NCBI GenBank assembly: GCA_963677245.1 | Contig: OY781921.1 | Location: forward strand, 3,720,001-3,784,000 | DNA length: 64,000 nt | Source of the DNA: Saccharicrinis sp963677245 | GTDB lineage: Bacteria; Bacteroidota; Bacteroidia; Bacteroidales; Marinilabiliaceae | Direction: 5' to 3' | Shown: piece by piece, positions 42,032 through 51,188 of the stretch | Position numbering within the stretch: position 1 is the stretch's first letter | Layout of the letters: each line of letters starts with the position of its first letter | Program-made: the position numbers and the translations under genes | Notes under the pieces: generated by a model | What the model saw: only the letters and a program-made list of their open reading frames with translations | What the model was told of the DNA's origin: nothing | The model's database searches: none

Positions 42032-43075
42032 ATGAAAAACATGAAATTTATTCTGTTGATGAATGCAGTGCTTTTTTTAACAAGTAGCTGTATCATTAAC
42101 GATTTAAACGGGCAGGCTAATATTGTCATTGATCAGGCTCAGAAAGATTTTGATAATGTTGCCTCCATTGTGGTAAAGGGATCTTTTTGTAATGTGAATG
42201 TAATTGGTCAAAATGCGGAAAACGTAGCATTTAAAGGCGAGATTAAGTCAAATAAAGAGAGAGAGGATGTAAAGATAAGTTATAAGCAATCAGGTTCTGA
42301 TTTGGAAGTGTGGATTGAAAGACCCTCTTCCTTAAGAGGATCATTTAAAGGTGTTTTGGATTTTAAAGTACCAATGAACACAAATATTAAAGTGAAGAAT
42401 TCTTCAGGGTCGGTGAATGTTTCTAATATTGGCCAAAGTATAGTGGATCTTTCTGCCAGCTCTGGTAGTATTAAGGCTGAAAATATAGATTCAAATCTAG
42501 ATGTGGTTACCAGCTCAGGTAGTATAAAAACTATAAATATTGGTGGAGATTTGCATATCAGTTGCTCGTCAGGAAGTCAGTATATGAATACCATTGGAGG
42601 AGATGTGGAAGCTAAAGTATCTTCTGGTGGAATCAAAGCTGAAAAGGTAAATGGCAATTTGACAAGTACAAGTTCATCAGGTTCACAGCATTTAAGCGAG
42701 ATAAATGGAGACGTAAGAGCAGAAGCATCATCTGGAAGTATCGGAATTCACACTGTTAAAGGTGATGTTAGAGCCAGCGCGAGTTCTGGCAGCATAAAAC
42801 TTACACATATAGAAGGAGCCTTAAATCTTCATACTTCAAGTGGAGGGCAATATGGAGAAGATATAATACTAACAGGAAATTCTTCTTTTAAATCATCATC
42901 TGGTGGAATTAAAATGGGATTAAGTAATGGCTTGGATGAATTATCATTTGATCTGACAGCATCTTCAGGAGGTTTGCATGCAAAAGGTACTAATGGAAAG
43001 AAACACCTGGAAATTAAAAAAGGAGATATCCTCGTTCATGGTGTTAGTTCATCAGGAGGACAAAAATATTATTAA
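42032..43075 (+). CDS. Exported DUF4097/GIN-type protein with repeated SSG turns
   Basis: A 347-residue envelope protein. The start is placed at ATG 42032 (a TTG three codons earlier and an ATG three codons later are alternatives). The N-terminus is hydrophobic and ends TSSC, so a lipoprotein with Cys20 is possible though the lipobox is imperfect. From about residue 115 the chain is a beta-helix-like array with about ten turns of roughly 20 residues, each carrying SSGS or SSGG (for example SASSGSIKAENI, TSSGSIKTINI, SSSGSQHLSEI). This is the DUF4097 / head-GIN-domain putative adhesin pattern. Function is unknown; structural or surface sensing is possible. Confidence 0.8.
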   Translation: MKNMKFILLMNAVLFLTSSCIINDLNGQANIVIDQAQKDFDNVASIVVKGSFCNVNVIGQNAENVAFKGEIKSNKEREDVKISYKQSGSDLEVWIERPSSLRGSFKGVLDFKVPMNTNIKVKNSSGSVNVSNIGQSIVDLSASSGSIKAENIDSNLDVVTSSGSIKTINIGGDLHISCSSGSQYMNTIGGDVEAKVSSGGIKAEKVNGNLTSTSSSGSQHLSEINGDVRAEASSGSIGIHTVKGDVRASASSGSIKLTHIEGALNLHTSSGGQYGEDIILTGNSSFKSSSGGIKMGLSNGLDELSFDLTASSGGLHAKGTNGKKHLEIKKGDILVHGVSSSGGQKYY

Positions 43076-43080
43076 AAAAG

Positions 43081-43107
43081 AAAAGCTGCCTGAGGCAGCT
43101 TTTTTTA
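43081..43107. terminator. Bidirectional terminator
   Basis: AAAAGCTGCC pairs with GGCAGCTTTT around a 3-base loop, with T or A runs on both sides. It serves the plus-strand repeat protein and the convergent MBL gene, whose stop it overlaps. Confidence 0.85.
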
Positions 43108-43944
43108 TTGTATTTCAGCTAATGTAAAACTTTCTGAATTTGTAATTCCCTTATCCGTTTCTATTAAGGTGCAGCATTCGTTATATAAATCGTGTTCGAA
43201 AAATAAAATGTAATTATTCTCAAATGCCTCATTAATAAAGGATCTCTTTTCGTGCATAGCAGTTATAGGGTCTGTGTCATAAGCAGCTACCCAGGCTTCA
43301 GGAATACTTGCCATTACCGGGATAAGGTCGGCCATATAAACTATGGTTCTATCTTTATATTTTACGAAAGGTATGATTTGACCTTTGGTATGACCATTGA
43401 AAATCCTCAACTCTACTTCCGGTGTTAAGGAGTAATTATCATTAATAAATTTCAATTGACCAGCTTCTAAAACCGGCATAATATTCTCTTTGAAATATAC
43501 AGAGCCCTCTCTAACATTGGGGTTGTTATAGTTATCCCATTGTGATTGAGCAACCCAATAATTAGCCTTAGGAAATGTTAATGATAAATTTCCGTCTTCA
43601 TCCTTATGTACAGCGCCTCCACAATGATCAAAATGAAGATGCGTTAAAACAACATCAGTGACTTCATCTAAGCTTGTATTTACGTTTGCAAATGACTTTG
43701 TTAGTGAATCATCACCATTTAAATGCTGGTACGAGTAAAATTTTTCACTTTGTTTATCCCCAACACCAGTGTCAATAAGAATGACTCTATCTTCGGTTTT
43801 AACCAAAAGACAACGCATACTTAAGTTACAATAGTTATTCTCGTTGGAGGGGTATTTCTTACTCCACATTACTTTGGGTACAACCCCAAAAATAGCACCT
43901 CCATCAGCCATGAAGTTGCCAGTTTCAATTTTATATAATTGCAT
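43105..43944 (-). CDS. MBL-fold metallohydrolase
   Basis: A 279-residue cytoplasmic metallo-beta-lactamase-fold enzyme. The zinc motif HxHxDH is present in VVLTHLHFDHCGGAV, preceded by ILIDTGVGDKQSEKFY; the later metal ligands are in NGHTKGQIIPFV and VYMADLIP, and a final His in LFFEHD. This arrangement is that of quorum-quenching lactonase-like or glyoxalase-II-like hydrolases, but the substrate cannot be told. It is 25 bases downstream of aroK on the minus strand and may be co-transcribed with it. Confidence 0.88.
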   Translation of the reverse strand: MQLYKIETGNFMADGGAIFGVVPKVMWSKKYPSNENNYCNLSMRCLLVKTEDRVILIDTGVGDKQSEKFYSYQHLNGDDSLTKSFANVNTSLDEVTDVVLTHLHFDHCGGAVHKDEDGNLSLTFPKANYWVAQSQWDNYNNPNVREGSVYFKENIMPVLEAGQLKFINDNYSLTPEVELRIFNGHTKGQIIPFVKYKDRTIVYMADLIPVMASIPEAWVAAYDTDPITAMHEKRSFINEAFENNYILFFEHDLYNECCTLIETDKGITNSESFTLAEIQ

Positions 43945-43969
43945 GTAAACTAATATTTCTCCTTACCGA

Positions 43970-44485
43970 TTAATTGGCGCTATGGATGGCTTTTACAAAA
44001 TCATCAACCGTCCAGTGTTCTGCATCGGCAATCAGATTTGCTTGTTTATAAAAGCTTTCTCTTTCAGCAAGTTTATCTGCGATGAATTGTAATAATTCAG
44101 CACCATCTTTACCTGCTATTAAAGGTCTTTGTGATTTTGAAGTTTGCAATCTGTCGTAAATGGCCTGAGGCGAAAGCTGGAGATAAATGGATAAACCGGT
44201 TTTATTCATCACATTCATATTATCGAAAAAACAAGGAGTGCCACCACCAGCTCCAATAATTACTTTTTCAAAAGCACTTACTTCATTCAGGCAGGTTTCT
44301 TCCATCTTACGAAAAGCATCTTCGCCTTTTTCCTCGAATATCTGAGGTATTGTTTTGTGGTATTTATGTTCGATATAATGATCTAGGTCAAGGAACGTCC
44401 AACCGTCCATCGCATCAGCAAGCCAACGACCAAGGGTTGATTTACCACTCCCCATAAATCCTATTAAATAAACTCTGTCAACCAT
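43970..44485 (-). CDS. aroK: Shikimate kinase
   Basis: Phosphorylates shikimate in aromatic amino acid synthesis. 171 residues. Walker A is LIGFMGSGKSTLG near the N-terminus; the shikimate-binding Asp and Arg lie in FLDLDHYIEHKYHKTIPQIF and DAFRKMEE, and GAGGGTPCF plus the lid SQRPLIAG (conserved Arg) complete the family set. It starts 21 bases after parC ends on the minus strand and probably belongs to the parE-parC transcript. Confidence 0.95.
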   Translation of the reverse strand: MVDRVYLIGFMGSGKSTLGRWLADAMDGWTFLDLDHYIEHKYHKTIPQIFEEKGEDAFRKMEETCLNEVSAFEKVIIGAGGGTPCFFDNMNVMNKTGLSIYLQLSPQAIYDRLQTSKSQRPLIAGKDGAELLQFIADKLAERESFYKQANLIADAEHWTVDDFVKAIHSAN

Positions 44486-44506
44486 TCGTTTCTTTTTGTA
44501 TTGCCT

Positions 44507-47140
44507 TTAAAATAAAGACATCTGATCTTTGTCGTTATCCTTTTCTTCCTCTTCGTTGTTGTTTTCTTCTTCTGGCTCAGGAGGCTCAATAATCTTAATC
44601 GGTTCTAATTCATTAATCTTTGAAACCTGATAAGTAGTAAGTCTTTTACCTCTGGCCTTAAAGCTTTTTACACCAATAAAGTCATCTACCTCTACAATCA
44701 TCTTGTCTCGTTCCTTATCTTCGCCGCCAAATTTGACTTCTAAACGAGGATAATCAACAGTGGTAATCCGAACTAGATACGATTTTGGATTATCTCCAAT
44801 AAAGCTTTGAGGTTTATTAGATGGTTCAAGTTGGAATCTCTTCAAATAGTAGAAATCCTGATCAGCATCAAAATAAGCTACAGACCAGACTTTGTCAGGA
44901 TTATTTTTTTCAATAAGAAGAATGTTGTCTTCGTAATGGTTTGTTAAATCGAAATTGGTATGGTAAAAGTTTCCATCTTTTGTAATGACCAGAATTTGAT
45001 CCTCGGCATGGAACTCGCCTAAATAATCACCTCTGCTATCAGAATTTAAACGTAATACATCTTTGTCGAACCAAATTTTTCTTCCACCAAGCGTAGAAAT
45101 TCCTTTTTTACGAAGCACAACTTTCTGTACTTCATGTTTGGTTAAAATATTACCCATTGCTCCTCTGCCTTTAATGGCAAGTTCAGCCATATCAAAATCA
45201 AAAATAATATTTCTGATACGAGCTTTAGGTTTTAAGGTGACTTTTAGAACTTCTGCTTCTCCGTTTGGATTTGCGCTAAAATAAGTGATTTCTGAACCTT
45301 TAGTTCCTTTGGTAACATCATACTCTTTATCGCGAGTGATACCTGTAACGGCAAATCTTTTAACGTATGTGGCACCAGCTTTTCCATCGCGATAAGCTAC
45401 ATTATAAATGGTACGTTTATCTGACTTTTTGAATACTGCCAGATGAATAACTCCTTTGCCGATAAAGGCTTTGTCGGAAACTTTGGTAATCAAATATCTA
45501 CCATCCTTGTAAAACAGGATAATGTCGTCGATATCTGAACAATCACATACAAACTCGTCTCTTCGTAATGAGGTTCCCATAAAACCTTCCTGACGGTTGA
45601 TATATAGTTTCTCATTTTTTACAACCACTTTACTCGCCTCAATATTTTCGAAGCTTCTAATCTCGGTTTGGCGAGGATGGTTTTTACCGTATGTTTTTTT
45701 GATATGCTTGAAATAATTAATCGAGTATGGAATAATGTTTTCAAGGTTGTACATTATTTGTTCCATTTCCTCCTCAAGCGAAGCGATATATTCATCCGCT
45801 TTTTTAGCATCAAATCGGGAAATACGTTTGATTTTTATTTCCGTTAATCGAATGATGTCATCTCGGTTTACTTCTCGGCGAAGTTGTTTTTTAAATGGTT
45901 CTAAACCATGATCTATAGTTTGAATGATTGCTTCAAAAGTCTCACAATCTTCAATTTTTTGATAGATTTTATTTTCGATGAAAATGCGTTCCAACGAAGC
46001 AAAATGCCATGCCTCTTCTAATTCACCTTTTCTGATTTCCAGCTCACGAGTTAACAGGTGAACTGTATGATCTGTATTCTGACGAAGAATAGTTGATACA
46101 CCAACGAATTTAGGCGTGTTATCTTCAATTAAACAGGCATTTGGAGAAATGGAAACCTCACAATCGGTAAATGCATAAAGTGCATCAATGGTTTTATCAG
46201 TGGAAACACCATTCGGTAAATGAATCAGAATTTCAACCTTTTCGGCTGTGTTATCATCAATCTTCTTAATCTTGATTTTACCTTTTTCATTGGCCTTAAT
46301 AATTGACTCAATAAGTGTGGTAGTGGTTTTACCAAAAGGAATATCAGTAATATTTAAAGTGCGATTATCTTCTTTGGTAATTTTTGCACGAACTTTAATG
46401 GCTCCACCTCTTAGTCCGTCATTATATCTTGAAACGTCCACCATACCTCCGGTTGGAAAATCCGGGAATATCTCAAAATCTTTGTTTTCAAGATGAGCGA
46501 TGGAAGCGTCGATGAGTTCGTTAAAGTTATGAGGCAAAATTTTAGATGCCAGACCAACAGCAATACCTTCAACACCTTGCGCTAATAGAAGTGGGAACTT
46601 AACGGGAAGCGTGATGGGTTCTTTGTTTCTACCATCGTAGCTTAATTTCCAAAGGGTTGTTTTGGGATTAAATACAACCTCCTGAGCAAACTTAGTTAAA
46701 CGTGCCTCAATGTAACGAGGAGCAGCGGCGCCATCTCCAGTAGCAACATTACCCCAGTTACCTTGTGTGTCGATTAGTAAATCTTTCTGACCCAGCTGAA
46801 CAAGTGCATCACCAATGGAAGCATCCCCGTGAGGGTGAAACTGCATGGTAAAACCAATGATGTTAGCCACCTTATTGTATCTGCCATCGTCCATGCGTCG
46901 CATAGCATGAAGAATACGCCTTTGTACAGGTTTTAAACCATCGTTAATATGAGGTACGGCACGCTCTAAAATTACATAAGAGGCATAGTCTAAAAACCAA
47001 CTTTTATACATGCCTCCCAAATGTGTTATGCGTGTGTCCGCAATTGGGTTTTCGGTAGTGTGTTCCTCATTGGAAGCAGACTCCTCATTGTGGTTTGGCT
47101 CTAATTCCTCTTCGTTTGGTGTATTTATTTCGTCACTCAT
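44507..47140 (-). CDS. parC: DNA topoisomerase IV subunit A
   Basis: Breakage-reunion subunit of type IIA topoisomerase, decatenating replicated chromosomes. 877 residues. The N-terminal 35 residues are acidic and disordered; the catalytic Tyr is Tyr143 in AAPRYIEARLTKFAQ, after FHPHGDASIGDALVQLGQKD. The coiled coil and C-gate occupy the middle (about 330-490), and the C-terminal half is a degenerate beta-pinwheel (RYLITKVSDKAFIGKG and similar blades), ending with an acidic Glu-Asn tail. It is the partner of parE 26 bases upstream. GyrA is less likely because the C-terminal GyrA-box is not recognisable and the upstream B subunit is short. Confidence 0.93.
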   Translation of the reverse strand: MSDEINTPNEEELEPNHNEESASNEEHTTENPIADTRITHLGGMYKSWFLDYASYVILERAVPHINDGLKPVQRRILHAMRRMDDGRYNKVANIIGFTMQFHPHGDASIGDALVQLGQKDLLIDTQGNWGNVATGDGAAAPRYIEARLTKFAQEVVFNPKTTLWKLSYDGRNKEPITLPVKFPLLLAQGVEGIAVGLASKILPHNFNELIDASIAHLENKDFEIFPDFPTGGMVDVSRYNDGLRGGAIKVRAKITKEDNRTLNITDIPFGKTTTTLIESIIKANEKGKIKIKKIDDNTAEKVEILIHLPNGVSTDKTIDALYAFTDCEVSISPNACLIEDNTPKFVGVSTILRQNTDHTVHLLTRELEIRKGELEEAWHFASLERIFIENKIYQKIEDCETFEAIIQTIDHGLEPFKKQLRREVNRDDIIRLTEIKIKRISRFDAKKADEYIASLEEEMEQIMYNLENIIPYSINYFKHIKKTYGKNHPRQTEIRSFENIEASKVVVKNEKLYINRQEGFMGTSLRRDEFVCDCSDIDDIILFYKDGRYLITKVSDKAFIGKGVIHLAVFKKSDKRTIYNVAYRDGKAGATYVKRFAVTGITRDKEYDVTKGTKGSEITYFSANPNGEAEVLKVTLKPKARIRNIIFDFDMAELAIKGRGAMGNILTKHEVQKVVLRKKGISTLGGRKIWFDKDVLRLNSDSRGDYLGEFHAEDQILVITKDGNFYHTNFDLTNHYEDNILLIEKNNPDKVWSVAYFDADQDFYYLKRFQLEPSNKPQSFIGDNPKSYLVRITTVDYPRLEVKFGGEDKERDKMIVEVDDFIGVKSFKARGKRLTTYQVSKINELEPIKIIEPPEPEEENNNEEEEKDNDKDQMSLF

Positions 47141-47166
47141 TCTGCAAGTGTATTTTACAAATCAAA

Positions 47167-48999
47167 TTAAGCTGGATCTTCTTCAACAACCAGGTTTTCA
47201 ATAATAAAATTCTGACGGTTCGGCGTGTTTTTTCCCATGTAAAATGTCAGAAGATCTTTAACTGCATCTTCTTTTTTCAACCTCACAGGTTCCAGGCGTA
47301 CATCTTTGCCGATAAAATGTTTAAACTCATCAGGACTAATTTCTCCAAGACCCTTAAAGCGTGTTATTTCAGGGTTTTTGCCCAAGCTCTTAATTGCTTT
47401 TATCTTTTCTTCATCCGAATAGCAGTAAACCGTTTTCTTTTTATTTCTTACCCTGAATAATGGGGTTTGCAGTATATACAAATGACCATTCTTAACTAGT
47501 TCAGGAAAGAATTGCAAAAAGAAGGTGATTAAGAGTAAACGAATGTGCATGCCGTCCACATCGGCATCCGTGGCTATAATCACATGGTTATATCTGAGTG
47601 TTTCAAGGCCGTCTTCAATATTAAGAGCTGCCTGAAGAAGATTAAACTCTTCGTTTTCATACACTACCTTTCTGGTTAAACCATATGAGTTTAGTGGCTT
47701 ACCTTTTAAACTAAAAACAGCTTGCGTATTTACATTACGAGCCTTTGTAATAGAACCACTAGCAGAGTCTCCCTCCGTAATAAAAATGCTTGAGTTTGGA
47801 GCATCTTCTTTATTGCTGTTGTAATGTACGCGGCAATCTCTTAGCTTTTTATTGTGCAGGCTTACTTTTTTTGCTCTTTCTTTTGCCAGTTTTTGAATTC
47901 CGGAAATAGCTTTACGTTCTTTTTCAGATTCCAGAATTTTCTTCATTAAAATTTCTGCAGTAGATGTATTTCTATGCAGAAAGTTATCGAGTTCCTTTTT
48001 TACAAAATCGGCAACGTAATTTCTAACAGAAGGGCCATTAGGACCCATATCTTTAGAGCCCAACTTGGTTTTTGTTTGTGATTCGAAAACGGGTTCTTCA
48101 ATTTTAATACTGATGGCTGCAATTACCCCGGTTCTGATATCAGATACATCGAAATTTTTATTGTAAAATTCCCTGATAGTTTTTACCAGCGCTTCTCTAA
48201 AAGCAACAAGGTGAGTTCCACCTTGAGTTGTATGCTGTCCGTTAACAAAAGTGTAATATTCTTCTCCGTATTGATTTCCGTGTGTTAAGGCTATTTCAAA
48301 ATCATCGGTTCCTAAGTGAATAATAGGATAGATTCCCGGAGAGGTCATGTTATCATTTAATAAATCTAAAAGACCGTTTTTCGATTTATAAACCGTTCCG
48401 TTGTAATGGATAGCTAAACCTGAATTAAGATAGGTGTAATTTTTAAGAAGAGGTTCAATATACTCATCTCTATAGGCGAACTTCTCAAAAATGCTATCAT
48501 CAGGTGTAAAAGAAACAAAAGTTCCATTGGCTTCGGATGTTGGTTCAACATCATATTCCTTAACCACATTTCCTTGGGAGAAATCAACCTTTTTACATTC
48601 GCCATCCCTAAAAGCAGTTACTGTAAAGTCTGTAGAAAGTGCATTTACAGCTTTGATACCAACTCCGTTTAGTCCCACTGATTTTTTAAAGACCTTAGAA
48701 TCGTACTTAGCTCCGGTGTTCATTTTAGAAGCCACATCAATCACTTTTCCTAAGGGAATACCTCTACCATAGTCGCGAATGGTAACGGAACCTTCATTAA
48801 CAGTCACTTCAATTTTTTTACCGAACCCCATCATGTATTCATCAATGGAGTTATCCATAACTTCTTTTAAAAGAACATAGATACCATCGTCGGGATAAGC
48901 ACCATCACCTAATTTTCCAATGTACATACCCGGGCGTCGTCGGATATGTTCTTTCCAATCCAGGGTTCTAATGGCATCTTCTGAATATTGTTGCGACAT
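47167..48999 (-). CDS. parE: DNA topoisomerase IV subunit B
   Basis: ATPase subunit of topoisomerase IV. 610 residues, shorter than GyrB of this phylum. The GHKL ATPase is at the N-terminus: Glu-Asn in LLKEVMDNSIDEYMMGFGKK, RDYGRGIPLG and VGLNGVGIKAVNALS, with QTKTKLGS before the TOPRIM domain. TOPRIM shows IFITEGDSASGSITKARN and VIIATDADVDGMHIRLLL, the Mg-binding Asp cluster. Followed directly by parC. Confidence 0.95.
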   Translation of the reverse strand: MSQQYSEDAIRTLDWKEHIRRRPGMYIGKLGDGAYPDDGIYVLLKEVMDNSIDEYMMGFGKKIEVTVNEGSVTIRDYGRGIPLGKVIDVASKMNTGAKYDSKVFKKSVGLNGVGIKAVNALSTDFTVTAFRDGECKKVDFSQGNVVKEYDVEPTSEANGTFVSFTPDDSIFEKFAYRDEYIEPLLKNYTYLNSGLAIHYNGTVYKSKNGLLDLLNDNMTSPGIYPIIHLGTDDFEIALTHGNQYGEEYYTFVNGQHTTQGGTHLVAFREALVKTIREFYNKNFDVSDIRTGVIAAISIKIEEPVFESQTKTKLGSKDMGPNGPSVRNYVADFVKKELDNFLHRNTSTAEILMKKILESEKERKAISGIQKLAKERAKKVSLHNKKLRDCRVHYNSNKEDAPNSSIFITEGDSASGSITKARNVNTQAVFSLKGKPLNSYGLTRKVVYENEEFNLLQAALNIEDGLETLRYNHVIIATDADVDGMHIRLLLITFFLQFFPELVKNGHLYILQTPLFRVRNKKKTVYCYSDEEKIKAIKSLGKNPEITRFKGLGEISPDEFKHFIGKDVRLEPVRLKKEDAVKDLLTFYMGKNTPNRQNFIIENLVVEEDPA

Positions 49000-49361
49000 A
49001 CTCTTACTATTTAATTTATTTCAGACCAGTATACTAGTAGGTTGATTCAGGTTATTTTAAAAAATCTCTCAAATATAATAAAACGGAAATTTGTTTGGTA
49101 ATTCTTTTATCAACAGGCAGGGTGGTTAATATGGAGAAGTGTAACTATTATCGGGTTAATCAGCTTGTTAAAAAAAACGGACTCATTAATATGAGTCCGT
49201 TTATTGCAAATTTCGTGAACCGATAACTTAAATTTAACGGTAAAAATACTCTCCGCATGAAAACGAGTCATTTTGGAGAATGAGTAATATCAGGGTAAAA
49301 AAAATCAAAAAAATCCTTAAAACATAGTGATTTAGCGTTTTTTTTAAGCTAAAATGATTTT
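49000..49361. other. Intergenic region between parE and the MutS-like gene
   Basis: No gene seen. It holds a minus-strand -7 box for parE (CAAATATA on the plus strand, 49070-49077; no matching -33) and the terminator of the MutS-like gene at 49171-49202. The remaining 49203-49361 is AT-rich with no clear structure. Confidence 0.5.
49171..49202 (-). terminator. Terminator of the MutS-like gene
   Basis: AAACGGACTCAT (49175-49186) pairs perfectly with ATGAGTCCGTTT (49191-49202) around TAAT; seven T follow on the minus strand. It lies 160 bases after the stop codon, leaving a long 3' untranslated region. Confidence 0.88.
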
Positions 49362-51188
49362 TTATTTATTTGATATAATTCCCATTTGTTTCATTAGGAA
49401 TGTAGCGTTGTGATTTTGTGTAACTCCCGGATGAAGTTTATAGTCAAAAATAAGTTCGTTTTTTTTGTTAATCACTTCAAAACATAAGTTTGTAATTTTG
49501 CCTTTATTTTCTTTTTCAAGAATGCCAAGTTCCAGATCGTGAGTGGCTATCATGCCATATGCATTCAGAGATAGTAGTTTCTTTATCAACTCCATAGAGC
49601 CAAAAGTCTTATCTTTTGAATTGGTGCCTTTTAATATTTCGTCCAGTATAATAAATACATCCTGACCTTTCTCGAGTTGTTCAATAATATATTGTAGTCT
49701 TTTTAATTCAGCATAAAAGTAGCTTTCGTGTTTCATTAGTGAATCGGTGGTCCTCATGTTTGTAATAAGTTTCATTGGTTTAAAGGTCATGCTTTGAGCA
49801 CAAACAGGAAGTCCACATCTTGCACTTATTATGCTGATGCCAACTGTTCTTAAAAAAGTGCTTTTACCTGACATGTTGGCTCCTGTAATTAAAGTAAAGA
49901 TAGATTCTTTAAGATCATAATCATTACAAATACGTTCACCTCTAGGAATTAGAGGATGTCCTAAATTCGTAGTTTGTAAGATGGTAGAATTTGATGGAAT
50001 AGGGTAAGAAAATTCCGGATGATTATATGTGTATCCTGCCAGACTATTCAATGCATCAATTTCGTGGACTACTTTTAGCCATTTTTGAAGGTTTTGCTTA
50101 TTTTCATTCAGCCATTTTTCAATTTTAAAAACATATTTAAAATCCCATAGAAATATTCCATTCAGAATTACGCCGGCCAGCATCCCATTGCGTTGATCGA
50201 ATTGCCCCATATAATGACTGAGCGTTTTTATTTCCTCAGATGCATTATGGTTTTTGTGCTTAAGACTACCCTGAAGATATTTTAACTTTTCTGAAGAAAA
50301 TTGATTTTTATTGATTAAATCCATGAGGATGGCAAACTTCTCTAGGATTTGGTTTAAGGATGAAAAATGATGGTTGACTTTGTTAAGTGGCTTTAGGTGT
50401 GCACCGACGATGCCTAAATTGATGAAAAATAAGCTGGTGGTTATGGCAGGTGGAAAGTTAAAGAAATTAAGAACCAAAGATGCGATAAACAGGTATGGAG
50501 CAAGCTGAATGTACCCTTTAAACACCCGACTTTTATTTTCAAAAAATGAAGTGTATTCAGAGAATGTATTTATTTTATTTATGTCATCTTTTGTTTCCTG
50601 AAGAGTGTGCCCCTTGGCATAAAAATGTTGTCGGAAATTTAGCTTTGAACTGAGTTCCTTAATCGCCTCCTGTTCTTTAAGTATGGTATTTGATTCTAAT
50701 AAAGGTGAAGATAGTTTTGTAGCAAGTTGGTTCGATCCTTCCAGGGTCGCAGTACGATTGAGGTATTGAAAAAATGAACCTTCTCCAAATAAATCCAGAT
50801 CATAAGAATAATCGTGTTGGGGATTTATATAGTTTTCTCCGTTTTTAAATTGATTATATTTTCCCTCTAAAGCAGTTAATTCGGCCTTGTTAAGCTCTTC
50901 GAGTAAAATGACTTCAGCTTTAGCTCTTTTTAATTTATTAAATTGTTTGATTAAAATTCCAAATGACGTAGCAAAGCCAACAAATAAAATGGATGCAAAT
51001 ATTACCGAAAAATTATACAGATAAATGGGAATAGCAATCATCAGGATGAAAATCACTAGTCGATTCCATCCTGATTGTATAATTTTTTTAGAAAGTTGTT
51101 TTTCTTGTGTGTTATATTGAAGTTGTAGCTGGCTATATGTTTCTTTTATTGCATTGTATCTTGATTGGATTCCTCCAGTGCTTTCCAT
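49362..51188 (-). CDS. Membrane-anchored MutS-family ATPase
   Basis: A 608-residue protein. The C-terminal about 200 residues are a MutS domain V ATPase: Walker A TGANMSGKSTFLRTVG (about 434-442), NMRTTDSLMKHESYFYAELK, Walker B QDVFIILDEILKGTNSKD, and the His loop MIATHDLELGI. Upstream is a MutS lever-like helical region. Unlike MutS or MutS2, the N-terminus has two hydrophobic pairs (about 44-80 and 220-260) predicted to be membrane segments, and there is no mismatch-recognition domain or Smr nuclease. A small Bacteroidota family of this layout exists but its function is unknown. The start overlaps the obg stop by 43 bases; no later Met is suitable. Confidence 0.85.
   Translation of the reverse strand: MESTGGIQSRYNAIKETYSQLQLQYNTQEKQLSKKIIQSGWNRLVIFILMIAIPIYLYNFSVIFASILFVGFATSFGILIKQFNKLKRAKAEVILLEELNKAELTALEGKYNQFKNGENYINPQHDYSYDLDLFGEGSFFQYLNRTATLEGSNQLATKLSSPLLESNTILKEQEAIKELSSKLNFRQHFYAKGHTLQETKDDINKINTFSEYTSFFENKSRVFKGYIQLAPYLFIASLVLNFFNFPPAITTSLFFINLGIVGAHLKPLNKVNHHFSSLNQILEKFAILMDLINKNQFSSEKLKYLQGSLKHKNHNASEEIKTLSHYMGQFDQRNGMLAGVILNGIFLWDFKYVFKIEKWLNENKQNLQKWLKVVHEIDALNSLAGYTYNHPEFSYPIPSNSTILQTTNLGHPLIPRGERICNDYDLKESIFTLITGANMSGKSTFLRTVGISIISARCGLPVCAQSMTFKPMKLITNMRTTDSLMKHESYFYAELKRLQYIIEQLEKGQDVFIILDEILKGTNSKDKTFGSMELIKKLLSLNAYGMIATHDLELGILEKENKGKITNLCFEVINKKNELIFDYKLHPGVTQNHNATFLMKQMGIISNK

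Noticed and set aside
42400..43060. Repeated SSG-coding DNA considered as a tandem repeat or CRISPR-like array
   Set aside because: The periodicity is at protein level within a single open frame; DNA copies are divergent and there are no conserved repeats with unique spacers.
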